Shown one piece after another: positions 27,160-36,207 of a DNA stretch of 64,000 nt. The stretch is from NCBI RefSeq assembly GCF_007680845.1, contig NZ_VEIY01000005.1, forward strand, positions 186,001 to 250,000, read 5' to 3'. Position 1 is the stretch's first letter; each line of letters opens with the position of its first letter. The notes under the pieces were generated by a model, which did no database searches, was not told the DNA's origin, and saw nothing but the letters and a program-made list of their open reading frames with translations. Source of the stretch: Curtobacterium pusillum (GTDB taxonomy: Bacteria > Actinomycetota > Actinomycetes > Actinomycetales > Microbacteriaceae). Made by a program: the position numbers and the translations under genes.

Positions 27160-27828
27160 TCAGTCCGACGGCGGCGCGACGAACGTGAAGCGCTCGGGCC
27201 CGGCATCGGACCCGTCGTCCAGCACGCGGATGCCCGACTCGCGGCACGCCGTCACGCCGTCGCGGTGGACGCGCTCCGGTCGGGGGCGCTTCGGGACCCC
27301 GGCTGCGCCGAACACCGCCCAGGCGTTCGCCGCCGAGGCACTGGTGAACCGCGTGCTGTACCGCACACCGGCGAACCCGGCCGCGTCGAACGCCCGCGCC
27401 CACGCCTGCGGCACGCGGTAGTCCCCCATCGTCTGGAGCTCGGCACCGACGCCGAACCGGACGGCCGCGGGGTGCGTGACGTCCGCGAACCGACGCCCGC
27501 GGGAAGCGCGGGCCGCGACCACGACCATCTCGCGCGCGCGGGAGACGAACACGGTGTTCGTCGTGAGGACGTGGTGCGCGAGGCGTTCCCGCACCGCGAC
27601 CTCGACCGCGTCCGCCCAGTAGCAGGTGCCCCGGGGTACGGCGAGGTCGAATCGACCGCCGTCGACGCCGTCGGCACCGGGTTCGGTGCTCGCGAACCAC
27701 CACGCCCCGCGGTCGTGCCGCTTCGCCCGGTAGAACGTGGTGCCGCGGGACTCCTCGGCCGGGAAGTCCGTCAGGTCGAGGTCGTCGCGCGGGACGCGCT
27801 GCGCGACGTCGTTGCGGTTCGGGCTCAC
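27160..27828 (-). CDS. RES-domain toxin of a type II toxin-antitoxin pair
   Basis: 222 residues with the RES fold pattern: TFYRAKRHDRGAWWF with the key Arg, GTCYWADAVEVAVRERL with a Glu, and STRFTSASAANAWAVFG with a Ser. RES toxins modify NAD or use it to ADP-ribosylate targets. The GTG start at 27828 overlaps the stop of the upstream antitoxin gene as GTGA, the tight coupling expected for this pair. Longer readings enter the antitoxin gene in another frame. Confidence 0.82.
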   Translation of the reverse strand: MSPNRNDVAQRVPRDDLDLTDFPAEESRGTTFYRAKRHDRGAWWFASTEPGADGVDGGRFDLAVPRGTCYWADAVEVAVRERLAHHVLTTNTVFVSRAREMVVVAARASRGRRFADVTHPAAVRFGVGAELQTMGDYRVPQAWARAFDAAGFAGVRYSTRFTSASAANAWAVFGAAGVPKRPRPERVHRDGVTACRESGIRVLDDGSDAGPERFTFVAPPSD

Positions 27829-28391
27829 GCGTCCGCCGCCCACGCGTGCGCCGCACGACGGGCCGCCGCGAGCACCTGCTCGGCGCGGCCGTCGCGGAGT
27901 GCCTGCGCAGCGGTGGTACCGCCGAACTCGTCCGCCACGGTGTTGAGCCACAGCGCGCTGCCCCACGGGTCGATCCGGTCCGGGTCGATGAGGGCGAGCA
28001 CCTGCCGGAGGTTCGGGAGCGGCGACCCGGAGGCCCCGAACTGGAACGACGGGAACACCAGGCTGCCGTCACCGATCTTCAGCCCGATGAGGTCGCGCTT
28101 CGCGGTGGCCTTGCTCAGCGCCTGCCGGGTGACCCCACGCCAGGCGGCGAGGGACGGGGTGTCGTAGAAGGGCCCGATGAGCGCGTCCGCCTCGTGCTTG
28201 ACGGCAGGGAGCGCCGCGACCATCCGGTCGGCCAGGAGCTCGACGTCGGTGTCGTCGGCGAGGACCCCGCCGATGCGCCCGAGGACGAACCGCTGCCGGA
28301 GGGTCGCGAGGAGGGCTTCCTCGGTGGGGCTGAGCGCGTCGACGTGAGCCGGTGCGCCAGCGTGGCCGCCAGAGCGTTGCGGGGTCGCCAT
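27825..28391 (-). CDS. Xre/MbcA/ParS-type antitoxin
   Basis: 188 residues. The centre (LAAWRGVTRQALSKATAKRDLIGLKIGDGSLVFPSFQF) looks like the DNA-binding part of this family. The C-terminus (DPWGSALWLNTVADEFGGTTAAQALRDGRAEQVLAAA) is the toxin-binding MbcA/ParS segment. I chose the ATG at 28391, which lies 6 bases after a perfect AGGAGG; an ATG at 28397 touches that site. Two direct repeats in its promoter suggest autoregulation. Confidence 0.85.
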   Translation of the reverse strand: MATPQRSGGHAGAPAHVDALSPTEEALLATLRQRFVLGRIGGVLADDTDVELLADRMVAALPAVKHEADALIGPFYDTPSLAAWRGVTRQALSKATAKRDLIGLKIGDGSLVFPSFQFGASGSPLPNLRQVLALIDPDRIDPWGSALWLNTVADEFGGTTAAQALRDGRAEQVLAAARRAAHAWAADA

Positions 28392-28403
28392 GATCATCCT
28401 CCT

Positions 28404-28452
28404 GTCAACCGTGTCAACCCATTCTCGCTCGGGTCCGACAACCGTGTCAACC
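28404..28452 (-). promoter_or_regulatory. Promoter of the RES-Xre operon with paired direct-repeat operators
   Basis: GTCAACCGTGTCAACC (28404-28419) and GACAACCGTGTCAACC (28437-28452) are 15/16 identical and 33 bases apart, three helical turns. Read on the reverse strand the distal copy contains a TTGACA -35. GAGAAT (28421-28426) is a plausible -10 at 18 bases. The proximal copy would cover the start site. Confidence 0.65.
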
Positions 28453-28465
28453 ACGTCCGGGACGT

Positions 28466-28717
28466 TCAGTCAGCCAGTGCCCGGCGCACGTAGCCGACGA
28501 TGGCGTTCGCGTGCCCGTGCCCCATGCCGTGCTCGGCCTTGAGCCAGGAAACGACCTCCATGTGCTTGTGGTCGTCGAGCCGGTCGACGACGAGGTCGAG
28601 CCACTCCTGCACCGGACGGCCGTAGGTCTTCTCGATGCTCGGGAAGTACGACGCCGGCCCCTGCACCTTCGTGCCGGCGGCGGGCGGCTCGGGTGCGGTC
28701 ACGCGATGTGCGGTCAT
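28466..28717 (-). CDS. DUF4287 domain protein
   Basis: 83-residue soluble protein containing the DUF4287 pattern ASYFPSIEKTYGRPVQEWL, then WLKAEHGMGHGHANAIVGYV. The function is unknown, though the domain is common in actinobacteria. The overlapping reading in the next frame has no family pattern. The exact start is uncertain because no clear ribosome site is visible; an in-frame GTG lies 9 bases upstream. Confidence 0.82.
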   Translation of the reverse strand: MTAHRVTAPEPPAAGTKVQGPASYFPSIEKTYGRPVQEWLDLVVDRLDDHKHMEVVSWLKAEHGMGHGHANAIVGYVRRALAD

Positions 28718-28850
28718 GGTCGTCACGATAGCCGCGCACACGAGTCACAGAACGTCATCCCCGCGTGCCACGTGACGTCGTGTTCCGCCCCGTGCCGGTG
28801 TGTTGCGGGTGCCGTTGTCGTCCTCCCCGCACCCCTCCTACGGTCGCCGC

Positions 28851-29887
28851 ATGACCGAGATCACCGAGGCGCCCAGGCGCGGCGCGACCAGCGTCGGGAC
28901 CGGAGCGGACGCGGACGACGCGCACCGCGCCTCCCGTCCGTCCGCCGCGACCATCGACGCGGCCGGACGCGCCGCGCTCGACCGCCCCGTCGTCCCGCTG
29001 CGCCACCCGCTGCGCTGGATCGCCGCCGCCCTCGTGCTCGTGGTGCTGCTCAACTTCGTCGAGACGCTCTTCACCAACGAGCAGTGGGGCTGGCCGGCCG
29101 TCGGGAAGTGGCTGTTCAGCCCGGCGATCCTGACCGGCCTGCAGCTCACCCTCGTCGCGACCGGGCTGAGCGCCGTCATCAGCTTCGCGGGCGGCGTCGT
29201 CGTGGCGATCGCGCGGCTGTCGCGGAACCCGGTGCTGTCCGGGCTCGCGTGGGGCTACGTGTGGCTGTTCCGCTCGGTGCCGCTCATCCTCGTCCTCGTC
29301 TTCCTCTACAACCTCGGCTCGCTGTACCCGACGATCGGCGTCGGCATCCCGTTCGGGCCGCAGTTCCAGGTGCCGACCGCGAACGTGCTCGGCGACCTGG
29401 CCATCGGCGTCATCGGCCTGAGCCTCAGCGAGATCGCGTACGCGTCGGAGATCGTCCGCGCCGGCGTGCTCGCCGTCGACCACGGGCAGCACGAGGCCGC
29501 GCAGGCACTCGGGCTCCCCCGACGGCGCCAGTTCGTCCGGGTCATCCTGCCGCAGGCGCTCCGGTCGATCGTGCCGGCGTTCGTGAACCAGGTCGTCGGA
29601 TTGCTCAAGGCGTCGTCGCTGCTGTTCTACGTGTCGCTGCTCGACCTGTTCGGCGTGGTGCAGAACCTGTCGAGCACGTACCCGACCGACATCATCCCGC
29701 TGCTCGTCGTCGCGACGATCTGGTACCTCGCGCTCACGAGCGCAGTGTCGGTCGTGCAGTACTACGTCGAGCGGTGGACGGCGCGCGGGTCCGTGCGGTC
29801 GCTCCCGCCGACGCCGTTCCAGCGGCTGCGGGCTGCGGTCCGGCGCGGTGCCGGACGTCGGCCCCGGAACGACGGGAAGGCCGTCTG

Positions 29888-29888
<1 letters not shown>
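28851..29888 (+). CDS. Polar amino acid-type ABC transporter permease
   Basis: 345 residues of the HisMQ permease family. After a disordered N-terminus of about 50 residues come the membrane helices. The conserved cytoplasmic EAA loop reads HEAAQALGLPRRRQFVRVILPQALR, and WLFRSVPLILVLVFL lies before it. TACGGT at 28839-28844, six bases before the ATG, suggests a leaderless transcript. It is the first gene of a permease-ATPase-binding-protein operon. Confidence 0.93.
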
Positions 29889-30661
<773 letters not shown>

Positions 30662-30739
30662 CGACTCCCCGCACACAGCACACCGACCCGACCCGACCCC
30701 GCTCGACCCGACCCCGCTCGACCCGACCCCAGGAGAACC

Positions 30740-31759
30740 ATGTCCACGACCACCCCCGCACGCTGGCGCCACCGCGCCGGCGCCCTCGTCCTCGCCACCG
30801 GAGTCGTCGTCGCCCTCGCCGGCTGCGCCGCGAACGCCAGCGCCGGCACGGGCTCCGACTCGTCCGACGGCACGGTCACGATCGGTGCCGCGTCGAACGG
30901 CGCCGCGACCGAGACGAAGGTCACCGTCGCCGAGGACACGAAGCTCCACGACGAACTCCCCGCCGCCGTCAAGAAGTCCGGCAAGCTCACGATCGGTGTC
31001 GGCGCCCTGCCGTCGGGGTTCCCGCCGCTCGCGTTCACCGGTGACGACCAGAAGACCCTGACCGGGTCCGAACCGGACCTCGGTCGACTCGTCGCCGCGA
31101 AGCTCGGTCTCGACGCCGACGTCCAGAACGCCACGTGGGACAACCTCTTCGTCGGCATCGACAGCGGCAAGTACGACGCCGGCTTCTCGAACATCACCGT
31201 CACCGAGCAGCGCAAGGAGAAGTACGACTTCGCCTCGTACCGCCAGGACAACCTCGCGTTCCAGGTGCTCGCCGACTCGTCGTTCACCTTCGACGGGGAC
31301 CCGTCCGTCCTCGCCGGCAAGACCCTGTCGGTCAGCTCGGGCACCAACCAGGAGAAGATCCTGCTCGGGTGGCAGAAGGAGCTGCAGGCGAAGGGCAAGG
31401 ACTTCTCGATCAAGTACTACCCGGACGGGAACGCGATCAAGCTCGCGCTCGACTCGGGCAAGATCGACGCGTACTTCGGCCCGAACCCGACGATCGCGTA
31501 CCAGAACACGCAGAGCAAGGGCAGCGCGAAGCCGACCAAGACCGCCGGCACGTACTCCGGCGCCGGTTCCTCGCTGCAGGGGCTGATCGCGGCGACCACG
31601 AAGAAGGACAGCGGGATCGCCAAGCCCATGCGGGAGGCGATCGACGAGCTCATCGACGACGGCACCTACGCGAAGTGGCTCAAGGCGTACAACCTGTCGA
31701 ACGAGGCCGTCAAGCAGTCCGAGCTCAACCCCGAGGGTCTGCCGCTCGACAACAGCTGA
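30740..31759 (+). CDS. ABC transporter substrate-binding lipoprotein (family 3)
   Basis: 339 residues. The signal peptide ends in the lipobox LAGC, with Cys29 the lipidation site. The mature part has the family 3 solute-binding pattern (LTIGVGALPSGFPPLAFTG, GSEPDLGRLVAAKLGL, VGIDSGKYDAGFSNITVTEQR). An AGGAG site precedes the ATG. Between it and the ATPase gene lies a small tandem repeat of CGACCCGACCCCGCT (30681-30732). The ligand is probably an amino acid or a sulfur-containing analogue, given the sulfur cluster downstream; that is inference. Confidence 0.93.
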   Translation: MSTTTPARWRHRAGALVLATGVVVALAGCAANASAGTGSDSSDGTVTIGAASNGAATETKVTVAEDTKLHDELPAAVKKSGKLTIGVGALPSGFPPLAFTGDDQKTLTGSEPDLGRLVAAKLGLDADVQNATWDNLFVGIDSGKYDAGFSNITVTEQRKEKYDFASYRQDNLAFQVLADSSFTFDGDPSVLAGKTLSVSSGTNQEKILLGWQKELQAKGKDFSIKYYPDGNAIKLALDSGKIDAYFGPNPTIAYQNTQSKGSAKPTKTAGTYSGAGSSLQGLIAATTKKDSGIAKPMREAIDELIDDGTYAKWLKAYNLSNEAVKQSELNPEGLPLDNS

Positions 31760-31767
31760 ACCGTGGC

Positions 31768-31818
31768 TGCGACACCGCACCCGTCCATCGACGCGTGCGG
31801 TGTCGCTGCATGTGCGCG
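31768..31818. repeat. CGACACCGCAC element, copy 1 (likely terminator)
   Basis: CGACACCGCAC and GTGCGGTGTCG form a perfect 11-bp stem around CCGTCCATCGACGC, shortly after the binding-protein stop codon. Two related copies lie at 50501-50627. Confidence 0.75.
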
Positions 31819-31893
31819 CCAGGCCGCACGCGATGCGCAGGCCGCCCTGCCGTGCCCTTGACGCCGGGGACCCGCGCGGGCACGCTCGGCCGC

Positions 31894-32298
31894 ATGAGCA
31901 TCTTCATCACCTGCCCGGTCGAGAGCGTGCCGCGCGCGACCGCCTTCACCACCGCCCTCGGCTGGACGCTCAACGCTGAGCTGTCCGGCGACCAGGTGTC
32001 GTGCTTCGCCATCGCTCCTGACCAGTACGTGATGCTCGGCAGCCGTGAGATGTACGCGAGCGTCGGCGGCGTCGAGTCCCTGATCGGTGGACCGGACACG
32101 CCGTCGAAGGTCACGGTGTCGTTCGACCTCGGCAGTCGCGAAGCGGTGGACGACCTCGTGGAACGGGCCGGCGCCGCGGGAGGACGGAGCGGCGACACCG
32201 ACGACTACCCGTTCATGTACCAGCGCCAGTTCGACGACCCCGACGGCTACCACTGGTCGCCGTTCTGGATGAAGCCGGACGCCGACGCGACGGAGTGA
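31894..32298 (+). CDS. VOC-family (glyoxalase/bleomycin-resistance fold) protein
   Basis: 134 residues with the two-module VOC pattern: FITCPVESVPRATAFTTALGWTLN at the start and QRQFDDPDGYHWSPFWM at the end. The second half keeps the Asp/His region of possible metal ligands, but the substrate cannot be inferred. It stands alone between the ABC operon and the convergent monooxygenase cluster, 11 bases from its end. Confidence 0.88.
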   Translation: MSIFITCPVESVPRATAFTTALGWTLNAELSGDQVSCFAIAPDQYVMLGSREMYASVGGVESLIGGPDTPSKVTVSFDLGSREAVDDLVERAGAAGGRSGDTDDYPFMYQRQFDDPDGYHWSPFWMKPDADATE

Positions 32299-32309
32299 CG
32301 CCGACGACC

Positions 32310-33407
32310 TCAGGCCGCGACTTCCGCGGCGGGGACCGCCGAGCCGTGCACGTCCGCCTCCGACCAGAGGGTGGTCGGGAACGCCGCGCGCACCACCGGC
32401 ACCACCTCGGCGGCGAACCGCTCCAGCGTCGCGAACTGATCCGCCAGGGGCAGCGTCGTCGGCAACGACACCGACTGCAGGTCCGTGCCGAGCCGCTCGT
32501 GGAACCGCCCGATCTTGTCGACGACCTGCTGCGGGCTGCCGACCAGCGCCGGCCCCTCGGCGACGGCGTGGTCGATGTCACGGAAGGGCGTGTTGTTCCC
32601 GGGCACGTCGCGGCGGGCGACGAGTCCCTCGTACACCGGACCGTAGAGCCGCTTGGCCTCCTGCGACGTCGACGCGACGAAGATGCCGCCCGCACCGGCT
32701 CCGGCGCCGACGTACGGCCTCCGGTCGGTGTGCCCGGCCTCCGCGAAGGCACGGCGGTACCGGTCGACGAGCACACCGTAGGCCTCGAGCGGCTGGATGG
32801 CGTTCGCACTGAACAGCGGGTCGCCCCACCGTGCGGCGAGCTCGACCGACACCGTGGAGGATGCCGAGCCGTGCCACACGCGTGGACCTCCCGGACGGAA
32901 CGGGCGCGGCAGCGTGGTGATGCCGTGCTGCGGGTGGGTGGAGGCCCCACCGGCCCAGTCCACCGGCGCCGGGCCCCAGAACGCCCGGAGCGCCGCGTAC
33001 TTCTCGGCGAGCAGGTCCCACTGGTCGGCGAGGTCGAGCCCGAAGATCGGGTACTGCAGCACCTCGTTGCCCTTGCCGACCGTCAGCTCGAGACGACCAC
33101 GGGAGAGCTGGTCGACGGTGGCGTAGTCCTCGGCGACCCGGACGGGGTCGAGGATCGACAGCACGGTGACCCCGGTCTGCAGGCGGATGCGCGAGGTCGA
33201 GGCCGCGATCGCCCCGAGGAGCACGGTCGGCGCGGCGGACAGGAACGGACCGGCGTGCCGCTCCCCCACGGCGAAGGAGTCGAACCCGAGCTCCTCCACG
33301 AACCGGGCGGTCTCGACCACCGATGCCAAGCGCTCCGACGGCGGCACGATGTGCCCGGTGACCGGGTCCTCCTGGTAGGGGACGATGTCGAGCAGTTGGA
33401 ACCGCAT
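32310..33407 (-). CDS. LLM-class flavin-dependent oxidoreductase (1)
   Basis: 365-residue bacterial luciferase-like protein (TIM barrel using reduced flavin). The pattern is RFVEELGFDSFAVGERH near the start, TVLLGAIAASTSRIRLQTGV, and DYATVDQLSRGRLELTVGKG. It is the last gene of the thirteen-gene reverse-strand cluster. Its ATG at 33407 overlaps the stop of the preceding monooxygenase gene (TGATG). The substrate is unknown; the context points to organosulfur compounds. Confidence 0.92.
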   Translation of the reverse strand: MRFQLLDIVPYQEDPVTGHIVPPSERLASVVETARFVEELGFDSFAVGERHAGPFLSAAPTVLLGAIAASTSRIRLQTGVTVLSILDPVRVAEDYATVDQLSRGRLELTVGKGNEVLQYPIFGLDLADQWDLLAEKYAALRAFWGPAPVDWAGGASTHPQHGITTLPRPFRPGGPRVWHGSASSTVSVELAARWGDPLFSANAIQPLEAYGVLVDRYRRAFAEAGHTDRRPYVGAGAGAGGIFVASTSQEAKRLYGPVYEGLVARRDVPGNNTPFRDIDHAVAEGPALVGSPQQVVDKIGRFHERLGTDLQSVSLPTTLPLADQFATLERFAAEVVPVVRAAFPTTLWSEADVHGSAVPAAEVAA

Positions 33408-34585
33408 CAGCGCACCGCCACCGCGGGCTCCGGGGCGTCCGCGCGCCGGGCCCACTCCGCGGCGAGCAGCTCGTAGGAGCGCACGCGGGCGGCGTGGTCG
33501 TGCGTGATCGTGGTGACGAGGAGCTCGTCCGCCCCGGTCGCACGGCGCAGGGTCTCGAGCCGGTCGGCGACCGTCCCGGCGTCGCCGACGAACCGGGTCG
33601 CGATGCGGTCCGCCACCGATGCCGCCGCGGCGTCGTCCAACGGGTGCTCCCGTGCTGCGTCGGGCGTCGGGTACTCGACGGCCCCGACTCCGGAGCGGAT
33701 GGAGTGCACCCACTGGCCGTAGCCGAGCGCGAGCTCCGCCGCCTCGTCCGGGGTCCGGCCGACCACGACGTCGGCCGACACGATGACGTGCGGGGCGTCG
33801 AGCACACCGGGCCGGAACGCGTCGCGGTACGCCTGCACCGAAGCCAGGACCGTGCCCGGCGACGTGTGGTAGTTCGCGCCGTACGGCAGGCCGAGCGCAC
33901 CGGCGGTCCGGGCACTCTCACCTCCCGTCGACCCGTGGATCCAGAGTTCGACGGGTGCTCCGGTGGCGGGTGGCGCCTCGACCACGACGCCGTCTCGCGT
34001 GTACGTCCCCGCGAAGAGGGCTCGGATCACCGCAAGATCGTCTGAGAACCGGTCGACGTCGCCGGGGACCCGGCCGAGCAGTTCGCCCTGCAGCGCGAAC
34101 CGGGAACGTGGCGCGATCCGGAAGTCGAACGGTGCCGGGACGAGCAGGCCGTCGACGACTTCGTCCTCACGCGGAGCGAGCGAGGGCGGCTTGGGTGTGC
34201 CGGGCGCGGGCGCACCGGACCGTCCGAGCCCGAGGTCGATCCGCGGCCCGTACAGGGCGGCGAGCGTGCCGAAGGTCTCGGCGATCTGCAGCCCGCGGAC
34301 GTTGCCGACCAGGGTCGCCGCGCTGCCGACGCGGATGGTCGAGGTCGCGGCGGCCACGGCACCGATCACGATGTTCGGTGCGCTGCCGGCGACCCCCGGG
34401 TTGAGGTGGTGCTCGGCGAGCCAGTACCGGGCGTACCCGGCGCGTTCGGCGGCGCGGGCGAGGTCGAGGGTGTTCGCCAGTGCCGTTGTGGCGGTCGACC
34501 CGGACGACACCGGCACGAGGTCGAGCACGGACAGCGGGACAGCGCGGCCGCCAGCGCCGGACTCAGCACCCAGCGCGCCGGTCAC
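33407..34585 (-). CDS. LLM-class flavin-dependent oxidoreductase (2), MsnO8-like
   Basis: 392 residues. SVLDLVPVSSGSTATTALANTL at the N-terminus, RYWLAEHHLNPGVAGSAPNIVIG and ALYGPRIDLGLGRSGAP match the MsnO8-type LLM group. I placed the start at the GTG at 34585, which overlaps the stop of the binding-protein gene (GTGA); an upstream GTG at 34600 is also in frame. It belongs to the same operon as the Dpp-type transporter. Confidence 0.9.
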   Translation of the reverse strand: MTGALGAESGAGGRAVPLSVLDLVPVSSGSTATTALANTLDLARAAERAGYARYWLAEHHLNPGVAGSAPNIVIGAVAAATSTIRVGSAATLVGNVRGLQIAETFGTLAALYGPRIDLGLGRSGAPAPGTPKPPSLAPREDEVVDGLLVPAPFDFRIAPRSRFALQGELLGRVPGDVDRFSDDLAVIRALFAGTYTRDGVVVEAPPATGAPVELWIHGSTGGESARTAGALGLPYGANYHTSPGTVLASVQAYRDAFRPGVLDAPHVIVSADVVVGRTPDEAAELALGYGQWVHSIRSGVGAVEYPTPDAAREHPLDDAAAASVADRIATRFVGDAGTVADRLETLRRATGADELLVTTITHDHAARVRSYELLAAEWARRADAPEPAVAVR

Positions 34586-36207
34586 GATGCGTCCTTCCAC
34601 GCGCCGGTGAGCTGGTCGAGCCGGGTGTCCGCGCCGAAGACGATGCCGTGCACGTCCTTCGCCGTCGCGATGATGCTCGTCAGCTCGTGCACCGGCACGA
34701 AGTCGACCTGCGACGCGATCCGCTCCTGGATCTCGGCGAAGGTGGCCGACCGGGCCGTGGCGTCGGACTGGGACAGCTCCTTCGTGAACAGCGCGTCGAG
34801 CGTCGAGTCGGACGCCCCGATGGACTGCGCACCGCCGCTGGCGAACTTCGACCGGAGCACGTCACCGTCGGCCCGGGAGCTGTTGTCCCACGAGAGGTCC
34901 CAGTCGCCGCTGGTCAGGTTCGCCAGGTACTGCGGGACGGTGCCGCTCTCGAGGGTCAGGCCGACGCCGACCTTCTTCAGCTCCTGCTGGACGAGTTCGA
35001 GCGAGGTCTGGTTCGGGCCGAAGTTCGTGATCCAGATGAGCTTGAGCTGCAGCTTCTCGCCGTCCTTCGCACGGATGCCGTCCGAGCCCTTCTTCCACCC
35101 GGCGTCGTCCAGAGCCGAAGCGGCGGCCGAGGGGTCGTACGAGATGGCCGACGACGTGTCCGTGTACCCGGGCGTGGTCGAGCCGAGCACCGAGGTGGCG
35201 ACCTTGAACAGGTCGTTCAGGGAGGTGTCCCGCACGGTCTTCGGGTCGACGGCCTGCGCGATCGCCTTGCGGACGGCGAGGTCGGACACGACCGCGCGCT
35301 TCTGGTTGAACGTCAGACCGAACACCTGCCCGGGGTTCGCCCGCGTGACGAGCTCGTACTGGGACTTCAGGGTGTCGACGTCGCTCGGCTGCACGCTCGA
35401 GATCGCGTCGAGCTGCCCGGACTGCAGGCTGCCGGTGCGGACGCTCGCCTCCGGCACGACCTGGAACGTGACCTTCGACAGGTGCGCGGCTCCGGAGTCT
35501 CCACGAGCGGCGGGACCCCAGTCGTAGTCCTTCCGCTTCGTCAGGACCGTCGAGGTGTTCTTCGTGTACGACTGCAGCGTGAACGGTCCCGAGCCGATCA
35601 CGGCGGACCCGTCGGCGCGGTCGTCGAACGGCGTCTCGGTGGTCTTCGGTGCGACGATGCCGAGGGCGACGGTCGAGGTGGCGTTCGGGAACGCGGCGTT
35701 CGGCGTGGTGAAGTCGACCTCCACCGTGTCGTCGTCGATCACCTTCGTCTCGCGGTACCCGGAGAAGTACGCCGCGGCGGTGCTCGAGGCCCCGGCCTTC
35801 GCGATGTCGTCGAAGGTGTCCTTCACGGCGGTGGCGTCGAACGCGGACCCGTCCGAGAACGTCACGCCGGACCGCAGGTCGAACGTGAAGGCGGTCGCGT
35901 CGCTGTTCGCGGAGTACTTCGTCGCCAGCCACGGCTTGAGCGAGCCGTCGGACGGGTCCTGCCAGAGGAGCGAGTCGACGAGCTGCCGGGTGATGGCGAG
36001 CGTGTCGTTGCCCGCGCCGGTCCCGCTCGGGTTGAGCGAGATCGGGTCGTTGGCGATCGCGTACTGCAGCGAACCGCCGTCGACGGGCTTCGACGACGAC
36101 GAGGACGACGACGTGCTCCCCGACGAGCAGCCGGCCATCACCAGTGCCGCCGCGGTGCTGGCCGCGATCGCGGCCACCAGACGGATCGGGGTGCGGTGGG
36201 TGGTCAT
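34582..36207 (-). CDS. Dpp/Opp-type ABC transporter substrate-binding lipoprotein (family 5)
   Basis: 541 residues, normal for the family. The signal peptide ends at MAGC (Cys27) and is followed by a Ser-rich spacer. The mature domain has the family 5 segments LSLNPSGTG-like near residue 56 (ISLNPSG), FTFDLRSGVTFSDGSAFDATAVKDTF and IAQAVDPKTV. It should capture a peptide-like or other medium-sized substrate outside the cell. Its ATG overlaps the end of the ATPase gene (ATGA). Confidence 0.94.
   Translation of the reverse strand: MTTHRTPIRLVAAIAASTAAALVMAGCSSGSTSSSSSSSKPVDGGSLQYAIANDPISLNPSGTGAGNDTLAITRQLVDSLLWQDPSDGSLKPWLATKYSANSDATAFTFDLRSGVTFSDGSAFDATAVKDTFDDIAKAGASSTAAAYFSGYRETKVIDDDTVEVDFTTPNAAFPNATSTVALGIVAPKTTETPFDDRADGSAVIGSGPFTLQSYTKNTSTVLTKRKDYDWGPAARGDSGAAHLSKVTFQVVPEASVRTGSLQSGQLDAISSVQPSDVDTLKSQYELVTRANPGQVFGLTFNQKRAVVSDLAVRKAIAQAVDPKTVRDTSLNDLFKVATSVLGSTTPGYTDTSSAISYDPSAAASALDDAGWKKGSDGIRAKDGEKLQLKLIWITNFGPNQTSLELVQQELKKVGVGLTLESGTVPQYLANLTSGDWDLSWDNSSRADGDVLRSKFASGGAQSIGASDSTLDALFTKELSQSDATARSATFAEIQERIASQVDFVPVHELTSIIATAKDVHGIVFGADTRLDQLTGAWKDAS

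Noticed and set aside
28470-28748. Alternative frame across the DUF4287 gene
   Set aside because: The other frame carries the recognisable DUF4287 pattern; this one is arginine-rich and featureless.
30681-30732. The CGACCCGACCCCGCT tandem repeat as a regulatory element
   Set aside because: Three short imperfect copies in a 78-base operon gap; nothing beyond simple-sequence expansion is supported.
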